From Thermodesulfobacteriaceae bacterium UBA6232 (GTDB lineage: Bacteria > Desulfobacterota > Thermodesulfobacteria > Thermodesulfobacteriales > Thermodesulfobacteriaceae), in assembly GCA_002441555.1 (NCBI GenBank), contig DJWK01000042.1, forward strand, positions 1 to 23,046: a stretch of DNA of 23,046 nucleotides. Direction: 5' to 3'. The first letter of the stretch is position 1, and each line of letters begins with the position of its first letter. The notes beneath the pieces were generated by a model that was given only the letters and a program-made list of their open reading frames with translations, made no database searches and had not been told where the DNA came from. The translations under genes and the position numbers were made by a program. This document shows positions 7,861-15,750 of the stretch, in pieces.

Positions 7861-9679
7861 AAAAACCCTTTTTAAGAAGTTTTTCCTTGGCTTCAAAGAC
7901 CGTCTCTCTAAGATATGGGAATCCCACTACTTTGACTTCTTCCTCAAGGTAGGAAAGACAAGGGAGTATAAACTTCAAAAAATACCTTTTTCCTTTAAAA
8001 AAAGAAAGATTCACATAGGCAGCAAGGGCCTGAAGATGCCTCTGAACTCTTAAAAAGGAAAGACTTTCAATAAAACTCTTTTCCTCAAAACATGGCTCAG
8101 CAAGCTTTCGCCTCTCAATGTAAAATTTAAGAAGATTCTCCCTAAAAGGTTTCTTAAGCTGATAATAGGGATCCCAAAGAAGAGAGGAAAGATCATATCC
8201 TGGAGGTCCAATTCTCATTCCCTGATAATCAATCAAATAAGGCCTTTCTCCTTTAATCATCACATTCTGAGACTGAAAGTCTCTGTGTATTAGATTTTTT
8301 GGAAAGCTATCACAAATCCTTGCAAGCTCGTCAAATTCAGCTTCAAGCTCTTTTTTCACCTTCATTTCGCAGAAAAATTCCAAAAATTTTTCCTGAAAAT
8401 ATCTTGTCTCCCAGCGAAAATGCTCAAAATCAAAAATTCTCAAAGATTCAGGTTTGTCCACTTTTAGGGTATGAAGTTTTATCATCTCCTCTAAAACCCT
8501 TTTATACATTTGAAGGATTTTTTCGGAGTCTTTTTTTGCCTTTAGCCAGGTATAAAGGGAGACATCCCCAAGGTCTTCAAAAAGAATCTCTTTCTTTTCA
8601 AAGTCAGCCCCCTTTATTTCAGGAACATTTAGCCCCTTTTCTTTGAGAAATAAGCCGTATTTATAGGTTCTTTCGAAATCATCAGAGGCTGCCAAATCTT
8701 TCATCAAAATTAATCCGTTAAAAAGGCGGAAAAATTTTCTATCAGAACCTCCTGAGCCGACCTCCTCTTTTTCTCTTTTTAATGCTCCTTTTACAGGAAT
8801 GAACCTCTCTTCAAAGAGAATCCCCCCTTCATATGAACCGAAAATCCTTTTCTTTTCGGCAATAACAACCACATTCCTTAAAAAACTTCCTCTTTCAAAG
8901 GAAGTCTCAGTTTCAATAGAAAGAAAGCCTTGAAAATCAAGGTCATCAGTCTTTGCTTCAGGATGAAAATAGGCGGTTTCTCCCAGCTTTTTTAGATAGG
9001 TTTTTATAGCTTTAAAATAGCCCTCTGGGTTTCCGCAATCAAACCAAAATCCTGAAAGTGGCAAGGTTTTAATAAGATAACCCGCCTTTATAGCTTTAAT
9101 CCAAGAGGAAACAACAGAAGAAAACCCCTTATCAAGAAAATTCAGAAATTCAGGTTCATAAAGGGCAATTCCTGCAAAACCAGCCTTTTTGAAATAACTT
9201 TTAGGCTCAAAATACCCCTCAACTCCAATTAAATTTCCCTCTTCATCAAGAAAGAGCTTATTTTCTTCTGGATTATCAAGAACAATTAAGGTGGCAAGGG
9301 GCCTTTTTTCAAGATGGGTCTTTATGAGGATTTTTAAATCAAAATCTATAAAGATATCACCGTTATGCACAAGAAAGGGAGCCTCTTTAAGAAAGGCTTC
9401 AGCGTTTTTGAGGCCTCCCCCTGTTCCAAGAATCTCTTTTTCATAAAAAATCTGAATTTTCCCCTTAAAGGAGGCTTCCTCAAGAAAATTTATGATTTTT
9501 TCAGAAAGATGATGAACGTTAAGGGCTATCTCAAAAATTTCTGCTTTATTAAGATTTTTTATTATGCGCTCAAGAAGAGGTTTTCCGAGAATGGGAATAA
9601 GGGGCTTGGGAATTTTTTCAGTGATGGGTTTTAGCCTTGTCCCAAAGCCAGCAGAAAGAATGAAGGCCTTAACATCCAT
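7835..9679 (-). CDS. Fused sugar-1-phosphate nucleotidyltransferase and small-molecule kinase (MurU-AmgK-like)
   Basis: This 614-residue protein joins two enzymes. Residues 1-232 are a nucleotidyltransferase: ILSAGFGTRLKP (7-18), KPLIPI (25-30), GTGGG (85-89) and HNGDIFID (105-112). Residues 300-600 are an aminoglycoside-phosphotransferase-like kinase: GGSDRKFFRL (310-319), the catalytic HRDFQSQN (465-472, Asp467) and the metal-binding IDYQG (483-487, Asp484). Residues about 235-300 may form a short beta-rich linker. In Pseudomonas, AmgK phosphorylates MurNAc and the separate MurU makes UDP-MurNAc in peptidoglycan recycling; the fused order here would do both steps. The substrate is inferred, and other sugars such as GlcNAc are possible. 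It is the first gene of the minus-strand run. The ATG has only a weak AGGA very close to it. Confidence 0.82.
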   Translation of the reverse strand: MDVKAFILSAGFGTRLKPITEKIPKPLIPILGKPLLERIIKNLNKAEIFEIALNVHHLSEKIINFLEEASFKGKIQIFYEKEILGTGGGLKNAEAFLKEAPFLVHNGDIFIDFDLKILIKTHLEKRPLATLIVLDNPEENKLFLDEEGNLIGVEGYFEPKSYFKKAGFAGIALYEPEFLNFLDKGFSSVVSSWIKAIKAGYLIKTLPLSGFWFDCGNPEGYFKAIKTYLKKLGETAYFHPEAKTDDLDFQGFLSIETETSFERGSFLRNVVVIAEKKRIFGSYEGGILFEERFIPVKGALKREKEEVGSGGSDRKFFRLFNGLILMKDLAASDDFERTYKYGLFLKEKGLNVPEIKGADFEKKEILFEDLGDVSLYTWLKAKKDSEKILQMYKRVLEEMIKLHTLKVDKPESLRIFDFEHFRWETRYFQEKFLEFFCEMKVKKELEAEFDELARICDSFPKNLIHRDFQSQNVMIKGERPYLIDYQGMRIGPPGYDLSSLLWDPYYQLKKPFRENLLKFYIERRKLAEPCFEEKSFIESLSFLRVQRHLQALAAYVNLSFFKGKRYFLKFILPCLSYLEEEVKVVGFPYLRETVFEAKEKLLKKGFYEEIEEFS

Positions 9680-9699
9680 GTCCTATAGATTACCACAAA

Positions 9700-9968
9700 A
9701 TTTTATTCTTGACCCCTATTGGTTTTGCCTTAACTGGAAAACTCGCTCTTATTCCCCAGGTTTCTGGAATTCATCCCATCATAGCTATAGATTTTCTTGT
9801 AGAAACCGAAAAGAGAGAAAAACTTTTAAATAGTTTAAAAAACTGAGGTTTTAAAGTTAGAAGGATAAACCTCCCAAATGAGATATTTTGCTCTCAAAAG
9901 GTCTGTTAAAAGGTATTCCTACAGATGAGGAGCTCCTTGAAGAGGCTATAAAAGATCACAAAACATAA
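9700..9968 (+). pseudogene. Decayed protein-coding remnant, possibly nucleotidyltransferase-like
   Basis: The 395-base gap between the divergent 9679 and 10075 starts carries coding-like sequence. From 9718 the frame reads IGFALTGKLALIPQVSGIHP, then IIAIDFLVETEKREKLLNSLKN, a TGA at 9844-9846, then GFKVRRINLPNEIF. From 9900 a second frame reads GLLKGIPTDEELLEEAIKDH and ends at a TAA at 9966-9968. The two parts look like one gene broken by a stop and a frameshift. The order TGKLAL, then a DFLVE-like strand, then GFKV faintly resembles AbiEii/MNT-type nucleotidyltransferases (usually TGG, then DIDFLV), but the identity is unproven. No ribosome binding site or clear start was found. Confidence 0.45.
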
Positions 9969-9985
9969 TTGAAATAGATGTCTAA

Positions 9986-10002
9986 AAAGATTTAAAATCT
10001 TT
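9986..10002. promoter_or_regulatory. Perfect 17-nt palindrome upstream of iorA
   Basis: AAAGATTT at 9986-9993 and AAATCTTT at 9995-10002 are exact inverted copies around one central A. The site ends 13 bases before the putative -35 box of iorA and 18 bases after the end of the upstream gene remnant. A run of Ts does not follow, so a terminator is unlikely. It fits a binding site for a dimeric regulator, though it is AT-rich. Confidence 0.35.
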
Positions 10003-10015
10003 CAATAGTTTAATC

Positions 10016-10044
10016 TTCAATCTTTCCAAAATCTGTGTTATATT
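10016..10044 (+). promoter_or_regulatory. Candidate promoter of iorA
   Basis: An extended -10 is visible: TG at 10036-10037, one base, then TATATT at 10039-10044. A weak -35 (TTCAAT, 10016-10021) stands 17 bases upstream. Transcription would start near 10051, leaving a leader of about 25 bases that holds the GGGAGG binding site of iorA. Confidence 0.45.
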
Positions 10045-10074
10045 CCTTTAAACTCTCTTTTGGGAGGATTTTTT

Positions 10075-11625
10075 ATGAAAAGAACTCTTATGCTTGGAAC
10101 AGATGCCATAGCCCGCGGGGCTATTGAAGCAGGAATTTCTTATGCCACATCCTATCCTGGAACCCCAGCCACACAAATTCTTGAATACATTGCCAAAAAT
10201 AGTGATATTCCCTGTGAATGGTCCATAAATGAAAAGGTAGCCTTTGAAGTGGCTTATGGAGTAAGTATAACAGGAAGAAGGGTTCTTTGCTCTATGAAAC
10301 ATGTTGGTCTTAATGTGGCAGCAGACCCCTTTATGACTACCTCCTATCTTGGAGTAAGAGGAGGCTTTGTTCTTGCTGTGGGGGATGATCCCGGAGCTTA
10401 TTCCTCTCAAAATGAGCAAGATTCTCGCTTTTACGCCTCCTTTGCCAAAATACCCTGTCTTGAACCCTATGACGGAGAGACTGCTAAAGAATATACCAAA
10501 ATTGCCTTTGATATTTCGGAAGAGCTTGGCCTTCCTGTAATGATTCGCTCGCAAACAAGGCTTCTTCATTGCTTTGGTCCTGTAACCCTTGGAGAAATCA
10601 AACCTCAAAAGGAGGTTAATCTTTACAAAGATCCTCTGCATCTCATTGCCATTCCAAGACATGTCATTACCCTTCATAAGGAGCTTAATGCTAAGCAGCC
10701 AAAAATTTTGGAAATTTTAAAGAAATACTCCTTCAATGAGATTATTCCTGGTGAGGGAAAGATAGGAATTATAGCCTGCGGGCTTGCCTATACTTATGCC
10801 CTTGAGCTTGGTGAAAATCTTCCCATTCTTAAAATTACAGCTTATCCTGTGGAAGAGGCACTGATTAAAGAATTTGTAAAAAATCTTGAAGAGGTAATAG
10901 TAGTAGAAGAGGGTTATCCGCTGATAGAAAAAATGGTTAGATGTTTTCACCCAAAAGTTAGAGGGAAATTAACAGGGGATCTTCCGCTTGAGGGAGAGCT
11001 CGGGCCTGATCCGCTTTTGAGGCTTTTTGGAAAAGCCCAAGCAAGATCTCCGGAAACTGCCCCTCCAAGGCCACCCATGCTTTGCTTAGGCTGTCCTCAC
11101 AGGGAATTTTACAAAGCCCTTTTAGAAGCAGGCCCAAGCTTTGTAACAGGAGACATTGGCTGTTACACCCTTGGATGTCTTCCACCCTTTTCAGCCCTTG
11201 ATACCTGCCTTTGTATGGGAGCAAGTATTAGTAAAGCCATAGGTATTGCCAAACAAGGGGTTAAAAGGGTTGCTGCAGTTATCGGAGATTCCACCTTCTG
11301 GCACACAGGCATTCCTGCTTTGATTGATGCTGTATATAATAAAGCAGATATATTGGTTTGTATTCTCGACAACTCTGTTGTTGCCATGACAGGGCATCAA
11401 CCCACTCCCCACCTTGGAATAACCGCAAAGGGAGAAGAAACCAAAAAACTAAGCCTCGTAGAGATTTGTAAAGCCTGCGGAGTTGACTCTGTTGTTGAAA
11501 TAGATCCTCTAAAGCATGAAGAGCTTGTTTCTGCCTTAAAAAGAGGACTTGAAACACCTGGTGTGCATGTGGTTATTTCAAAAAGGCCCTGTGTGCTTAT
11601 TGCAGGGAAAATTAAAAAAAGTTAA
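10075..11625 (+). CDS. iorA: Indolepyruvate:ferredoxin oxidoreductase alpha subunit, lacking the C-terminal ferredoxin domain
   Basis: IorA with IorB oxidatively decarboxylates aromatic 2-oxoacids (indolepyruvate, phenylpyruvate) to arylacetyl-CoA, giving reduced ferredoxin. The 516-residue protein has the pyruvate-binding N-terminal domain (SYPGTPATQ, residues 26-34), the family's CLGCPHREF (337-345) and a thiamine diphosphate site starting GDS at 404-406 with Asn433 in LDNS. It ends at RPCVLIAGKIKKS, where usual IorA proteins (over 600 residues) continue into a 2x[4Fe-4S] ferredoxin domain; that domain is absent. The ATG at 10075 has GGGAGG seven bases upstream, better than the TTG five codons earlier. 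The partner iorB is 3.5 kb away on the other strand. The stop overlaps the stop of the converging ACT gene. Confidence 0.92.
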   Translation: MKRTLMLGTDAIARGAIEAGISYATSYPGTPATQILEYIAKNSDIPCEWSINEKVAFEVAYGVSITGRRVLCSMKHVGLNVAADPFMTTSYLGVRGGFVLAVGDDPGAYSSQNEQDSRFYASFAKIPCLEPYDGETAKEYTKIAFDISEELGLPVMIRSQTRLLHCFGPVTLGEIKPQKEVNLYKDPLHLIAIPRHVITLHKELNAKQPKILEILKKYSFNEIIPGEGKIGIIACGLAYTYALELGENLPILKITAYPVEEALIKEFVKNLEEVIVVEEGYPLIEKMVRCFHPKVRGKLTGDLPLEGELGPDPLLRLFGKAQARSPETAPPRPPMLCLGCPHREFYKALLEAGPSFVTGDIGCYTLGCLPPFSALDTCLCMGASISKAIGIAKQGVKRVAAVIGDSTFWHTGIPALIDAVYNKADILVCILDNSVVAMTGHQPTPHLGITAKGEETKKLSLVEICKACGVDSVVEIDPLKHEELVSALKRGLETPGVHVVISKRPCVLIAGKIKKS

Positions 11626-12053
11626 AGATTCTCAACGGCTTTGCTGTCAAAGAGTTTAATTCCTTTTTCCTGAAGGAGATCAATGGTCTTTTCAAGATTA
11701 TTGGTTCTTAAAACCACAAGGGCTTCTTCCCCGCTTTTTTCCACAAAGGCATAAACATATTCTACATTTATATCGTTTTCATAAAGAATTTTCAAAACCT
11801 CTGCAAGACCTCCCGGCTCATCTTTAACCCCAACGGCAATCACATTGGTAATCTTAGTGGTAAAACCAGCCTCTTCAAGGGCCTTTTTAGCAAGTTCGGG
11901 ATTGTTAACAATCATGCGAAGAATTCCAAAATCAGAAGTATCGGCAATAGAAAGAGCCCTAATATTAACCCCGGCCTGGGCAAGAGCCTTTAAAGCTTCA
12001 TATAGCCTTCCTTTTTTGTTCTCAAGAAAAACAGAAATTTGTTTAATTTTCAT
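11622..12053 (-). CDS. Tandem ACT-domain protein (copy 1)
   Basis: The 143-residue protein is two ACT domains in a row: about residues 1-70 (KQISVFLENKKGRLYEALKA) and 71-143 (VIAVGVKDEPGGLAEVLKIL). Each has the ligand-binding loop with a glycine after the first strand (NKKGRL and EPGGLA). Stand-alone ACT pairs of this type bind amino acids and regulate neighbouring enzymes, and are often found beside phenylacetate-CoA ligases. AAGGGGGAGG precedes the ATG. It is the last gene of the iorB operon, 24 bases after the downstream paaK. No catalytic or DNA-binding domain is present, so the output must act through a partner protein. Confidence 0.88.
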   Translation of the reverse strand: MKIKQISVFLENKKGRLYEALKALAQAGVNIRALSIADTSDFGILRMIVNNPELAKKALEEAGFTTKITNVIAVGVKDEPGGLAEVLKILYENDINVEYVYAFVEKSGEEALVVLRTNNLEKTIDLLQEKGIKLFDSKAVENL

Positions 12054-12077
12054 AACCTCCCCCTTTAAAACTTTATT

Positions 12078-13382
12078 TTAACTTAATCCTCTTTTATCAA
12101 TTACGCGCTTAGCTTTACCTTCAAATCTTGGTATGGTCTTAGGCTCAACCAAGGTTACCTTAACCCTGATACCAACGGCTTCTTCAATGCGCTTTTCAAG
12201 TTTCCTTCGCAGTGCCTCAATTTCTTTTACTTCGTCAGAAAAAGTTTCCTTGGACATTTCTACCTGAACCTCAATCTCATCAAGATGATGAGGTCTTGTA
12301 AGGATAATCTGATAGTGAGGTTCAACTCCCTGAACTTCAAGAATAGCTTGCTCAATCTGATAGGGAAAGAGCATAACTCCCCTAACCTTTATCATGTCAT
12401 CGCTTCTTCCACGAATGCGTTCAATTCTCCTTCCCGTTCTTCCGCAAGGACATTCTCCTGTAATAAAAGCCGTAATATCCCTCGTTCTGAAACGAATCAT
12501 GGGAACTCCTTCTTTGGTAAGGGTGGTCAGAACCAGTTCTCCCCTCTCTCCTTCAGAAAGAGGCTCCCCTGTCTCAGGATCTATAATTTCAGGATAAAAA
12601 TGATCCTCCCAAATGTGAAGCCCCTTTTGTTCTGGGCACTCATGAGCCACTCCCGGACCTATAATTTCTGTGAGACCATACACATTGTAAGCCTTAATAT
12701 TAAATCTCTTTTCAATTTCCTTTCGCATCTCCTCTGTCCACATCTCAGCCCCAAAGCTTCCTACCTTAAGTTTTAATCCCGACGGATCAATTCCCATCTC
12801 ATCTTTGGCATACTCTGCAAGATACAAGGCATAAGAGGGTGTGCAACATAGCACCGTGGTTCCGAAATCTCTCATAAGCTCAATCTGTCTTCTTGTGTTT
12901 CCTGCAGAGGCTGGCACTATGGTTGCCCCAATGGTTAGGGCTCCGTAGTGAAAACCAAGCCCTCCTGTAAAAAGCCCGTATCCGTAAGCAATCTGAATAA
13001 TGTCATCCTTGGTAACTCCAATCATCGCCAAAGATCTTGCCATAACTTCTTTCCAAACCTCAATATCATTTTTTGTATATCCCATAACTACAGGTTTCCC
13101 GGTGGTTCCGCTTGAAGAGTGAATCTCAACAATTTCAGAAAGGGGAACAGCAAACATCCCAAAGGGATAGACCTCTCTCAAATCTGCTTTACTTGTAAAG
13201 GGAATGTATCTTATATCCTCAAGGGTTTTTATATCCTCTGGTTTTATGCCTGCTTCGTCAAATCTTTTTCGATAAAAGGGAACTCTCTCATAGGCATATT
13301 TAACCACCTTCTTTAATCTTTCAAGCTGAAGTTCCCTCAATTTTTCGAGGGGAAGTGTTTCTGCTTCTTTATTCCAGAACAT
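12078..13382 (-). CDS. paaK: Phenylacetate-CoA ligase (copy 1)
   Basis: This adenylate-forming enzyme activates arylacetates to CoA thioesters with ATP, giving AMP and pyrophosphate. The 434-residue length is standard for PaaK. Motifs seen are the phosphate-binding SSSGTTGKP (residues 89-97), the adenylation motif YGLTE (235-239) followed by GPGVAHEC, the hinge region FRTRDI and the C-terminal catalytic-lysine motif EGKAKRVIDKR. The CPCGRTGRR segment is typical of the family. An AGGAGGAGG site precedes the ATG. It clearly resembles the second PaaK encoded upstream in the same operon, so substrates may be split between them, for example indoleacetate and phenylacetate; this cannot be told from sequence. 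Confidence 0.92.
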   Translation of the reverse strand: MFWNKEAETLPLEKLRELQLERLKKVVKYAYERVPFYRKRFDEAGIKPEDIKTLEDIRYIPFTSKADLREVYPFGMFAVPLSEIVEIHSSSGTTGKPVVMGYTKNDIEVWKEVMARSLAMIGVTKDDIIQIAYGYGLFTGGLGFHYGALTIGATIVPASAGNTRRQIELMRDFGTTVLCCTPSYALYLAEYAKDEMGIDPSGLKLKVGSFGAEMWTEEMRKEIEKRFNIKAYNVYGLTEIIGPGVAHECPEQKGLHIWEDHFYPEIIDPETGEPLSEGERGELVLTTLTKEGVPMIRFRTRDITAFITGECPCGRTGRRIERIRGRSDDMIKVRGVMLFPYQIEQAILEVQGVEPHYQIILTRPHHLDEIEVQVEMSKETFSDEVKEIEALRRKLEKRIEEAVGIRVKVTLVEPKTIPRFEGKAKRVIDKRGLS

Positions 13383-13409
13383 AATTTACCTCCTCCTGCA
13401 ATTTCGGGT

Positions 13410-13844
13410 TTATTCCTTTATAAAATCAGAGGCCCTAAGAAAATTTGCTCCCTCTCCTTTAAGTTTTTCCCAAGCAGAATCAAGGTCTTCCACTTCAAAA
13501 ACAAAATAGGCCTTTTTCCTTGTTTCAGCAACATATACAAGGGCACTTTCAATGTTAATTTCCTTGGAACTTATAAGTTTTACCACTTCATAAAGGCCAC
13601 CAGGTCTATCCTCAAGCTCTATTCCGAGACAGGGCACTTTGGCAACGGTAAAGCCCCTTTCTTTAAATTTTTGATAGGCCTTCTCAGGCTTGTCAACGAG
13701 AAATTTTATCACCCCAAAATCCTTAACACTAACTATGGAAAAACCAAGTATATTAATTCCCTCTTTGGCAAGAACTTCTGTTATTTTTTCAAGTTTTCCA
13801 GGCTTGTTTTCGGCAAAAATGCTTAAAACAGGAACGGCTTCCAC
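13410..13844 (-). CDS. Tandem ACT-domain protein (copy 2)
   Basis: The 144-residue protein has the same build as copy 1: two ACT domains, VPVLSIFAENKPGKLEKITE at the N-terminus and CLGIELEDRPGGLYEVVKLI from about residue 73. The start is GTG at 13844, supported by an excellent AAGGAGGTGA eight bases upstream; no ATG fits. It lies 15 bases after paaK copy 2 and 27 bases before paaK copy 1. It probably senses an aromatic amino acid or arylacetate for the operon. That is inferred from context: the sequence shows only the fold. Confidence 0.87.
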   Translation of the reverse strand: MEAVPVLSIFAENKPGKLEKITEVLAKEGINILGFSIVSVKDFGVIKFLVDKPEKAYQKFKERGFTVAKVPCLGIELEDRPGGLYEVVKLISSKEINIESALVYVAETRKKAYFVFEVEDLDSAWEKLKGEGANFLRASDFIKE

Positions 13845-13859
13845 CTTTAATTCACCTCC

Positions 13860-15161
13860 TTAAAGAGTTCTTTTATCAATCACTCTTTTTGCTTTACCTT
13901 CACTTACAGGTAAAGTTCCTGGCTCGACGAGTTCAACCTTTGGTCTTACCTGAATAGCCTGCCTCAATTTTTCGGTGATTTCCTCTTTAAGTTTCAAAAG
14001 CCTCTCAATTCTTCCATCAAAGAAGTCCCTGTCTATCTCAACTTTTACTGTCATTTCATCATAACCTTCAAGAATGATCTGATAATTCTGAGCAACTCCC
14101 TTTATTCCCATAAGCACTCCTTCAATCTGCTGGGGAAAGATGTTTACTCCCCTTACGATAAACATATCATCTGCCCTTCCCAAAATGCGAGCAATTCTTA
14201 CATGAGTTCTTCCACAGGAACAGGGTTCAGGAATAAAACGAGTTAAATCCCTGGTTCTATATCTAATAAGGGGCATGGCCTCACGATTGAGACTTGTGAG
14301 AACCAATTCTCCAACTTCACCAGGTTTAACGGGTTCCCCATTTTCTGGATTAACGATTTCAACGAGAAAGGCATCCTCCCAGAGATGAAGCCCTTCTTTA
14401 ACTGGACACTCAAAACCCACCCCAGGGCCTCCCATTTCTGAAAGGCCATAACAATTAAAAACATCTACTTTTAACATCTCTTCAATTTTTCTTCTCGTTT
14501 CCTCTGTATAAGGTTCAGCCCCGAGATAGGCCCTTTTTAATTTTAAATCTTTCCCAGGTTTTAAGCCCTTTTCTTGAATTAAACTTGCCACATAAAGGGC
14601 ATAGCTTGGAGTCATGTGAATACAGGTTGTTCCAAAGGTTCGCATAAGCTCAATCTGCCTTTCGGTATTCCCAGGGCCTGCTGGGATAACAAGCATACCA
14701 AGAAGCTCAGCCCCGTAGTGCATAACAAGGGCCCCTGTAAAAAGCCCATAGGTCATAGAGTTCTGAAGAATATCCCCTGAGGTGGCTCCACTCATAACAA
14801 GGGATCTTGCAATAAGCTCAGCCTGAGCCATAACATCCTTTCTGCTGAAAAAAAGAGCCTTTGGTTTTCCTGTGGTTCCACTTGAGGTGTGAAGCCTTAC
14901 CACCTTTTCAAGAGGCTCTGCAAGAAGTCCGAAAGGATAATCCACAAAAAGATCCTCCTTGGTGGTAAAAGGAAAATGCCTAATATCCTCAAGGGTTTTT
15001 AGATGAGAGGGCTTAACTCCTGCTTCCTCAAATTTTTTCCTATAATGGGGAACTCGCTTATAAACCTTATTAATAATCTTTTTCAATTTTTTAAGCTGAA
15101 GGGCCCCTAATTCTTCACGAGGCAAAAGCTCAATTTTGGGATTGAAGTATCTCTTCTCCAA
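13860..15161 (-). CDS. paaK: Phenylacetate-CoA ligase (copy 2)
   Basis: This is a second arylacetate-CoA ligase of standard length. Motifs are TSSGTTGKP (about residues 92-100), YGLSE with GPGVGFEC, YRTRDL, CSCGRT and the C-terminal EGKAKRVIDKR with the catalytic lysine. I chose the TTG at 15161, giving 433 residues (MEKRYFNPKIELLPREEL), because GAGGGGG lies seven bases before it and PaaK proteins usually begin this way; another TTG at 15179 lacks a binding site. Either way the start lies inside the end of iorB (32-base overlap), implying coupled translation of the ligase with the oxidoreductase subunit. Confidence 0.9.
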   Translation of the reverse strand: MEKRYFNPKIELLPREELGALQLKKLKKIINKVYKRVPHYRKKFEEAGVKPSHLKTLEDIRHFPFTTKEDLFVDYPFGLLAEPLEKVVRLHTSSGTTGKPKALFFSRKDVMAQAELIARSLVMSGATSGDILQNSMTYGLFTGALVMHYGAELLGMLVIPAGPGNTERQIELMRTFGTTCIHMTPSYALYVASLIQEKGLKPGKDLKLKRAYLGAEPYTEETRRKIEEMLKVDVFNCYGLSEMGGPGVGFECPVKEGLHLWEDAFLVEIVNPENGEPVKPGEVGELVLTSLNREAMPLIRYRTRDLTRFIPEPCSCGRTHVRIARILGRADDMFIVRGVNIFPQQIEGVLMGIKGVAQNYQIILEGYDEMTVKVEIDRDFFDGRIERLLKLKEEITEKLRQAIQVRPKVELVEPGTLPVSEGKAKRVIDKRTL

Positions 15162-15729
15162 GGCGAACCCCCTCTTCAAAGGCTTTGAGATTCAATTCAA
15201 GAAATTTTTCAGGAACTGCCTCTTTTAAAACTTCCTTCCAGATTCCCCTTTCAAAGGGTAAAAAAAGGGATAAAACCCCAAGGAGAACGGTATTTTCAAC
15301 CTTGGAACTTCCAAGCTCTTTTGCAACCTCACCTGCATTTATTTCAATTACTTTATACCCCTTACTTTTGACCCTCTCTGAAATATCCTGAGGATACTGA
15401 GATGGATCTAAACCTGCTGGAGGAATCTGTCTGTGATTTAATATTACTATTCCTTTTTTTTTAAGATAATGAAGATATCTTAAGGCCTCAAGCTCTTCCA
15501 GGGCAAGCATTAGATCAGCATCCCCCACAGGAATACTCGGAGAATAAACCCTTTTTCCAAAACGAATCTGTCCTATAACTGAGCCTCCTCTTTGGGCCAT
15601 TCCGTGAATCTCACTTTCCTTAACATCAAAGCCGGATTTAAAGGCGCACATGGCAATGATTCTACTTGCAAGCACTATTCCCTGCCCGCCTGTTCCGGAA
15701 AGTAGAATATTAAAAATCTCTGCTCCCAT
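15130..15729 (-). CDS. iorB: Indolepyruvate:ferredoxin oxidoreductase beta subunit
   Basis: IorB is the gamma-type subunit that completes the aryl-2-oxoacid oxidoreductase with IorA and carries the CoA-handling fold. The 199-residue length is usual. The N-terminal GTGGQGIVLASRI and ESEIHGMAQRGGSV are diagnostic of the 2-oxoacid oxidoreductase gamma family. The ATG at 15729 follows GGGAGGG; a TTG one codon earlier is unlikely. It is the first gene of the minus-strand operon iorB-paaK-ACT-paaK-ACT, whereas iorA is alone on the plus strand. The two subunits must therefore be made from separate transcripts, which is unusual because iorA and iorB are normally adjacent. Confidence 0.94.
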   Translation of the reverse strand: MGAEIFNILLSGTGGQGIVLASRIIAMCAFKSGFDVKESEIHGMAQRGGSVIGQIRFGKRVYSPSIPVGDADLMLALEELEALRYLHYLKKKGIVILNHRQIPPAGLDPSQYPQDISERVKSKGYKVIEINAGEVAKELGSSKVENTVLLGVLSLFLPFERGIWKEVLKEAVPEKFLELNLKAFEEGVRLGEEILQSQN

Positions 15730-15750
15730 CAATACCCTCCCAACAAAATT

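Noticed and set aside
8299..8646. A 115-codon plus-strand frame within the nucleotidyltransferase-kinase gene
   Set aside because: It is antisense to the kinase domain and shows no family features.
10048..10677. A 209-codon minus-strand frame opposite iorA
   Set aside because: Its translation is rich in Gly, Ser, Lys and Phe with no family features, it is antisense to conserved IorA sequence, and it would run through the iorA ribosome binding site.
12285..12776. A 163-codon plus-strand frame opposite the first paaK
   Set aside because: It is antisense to a conserved ligase, has no binding site and no recognisable domain.
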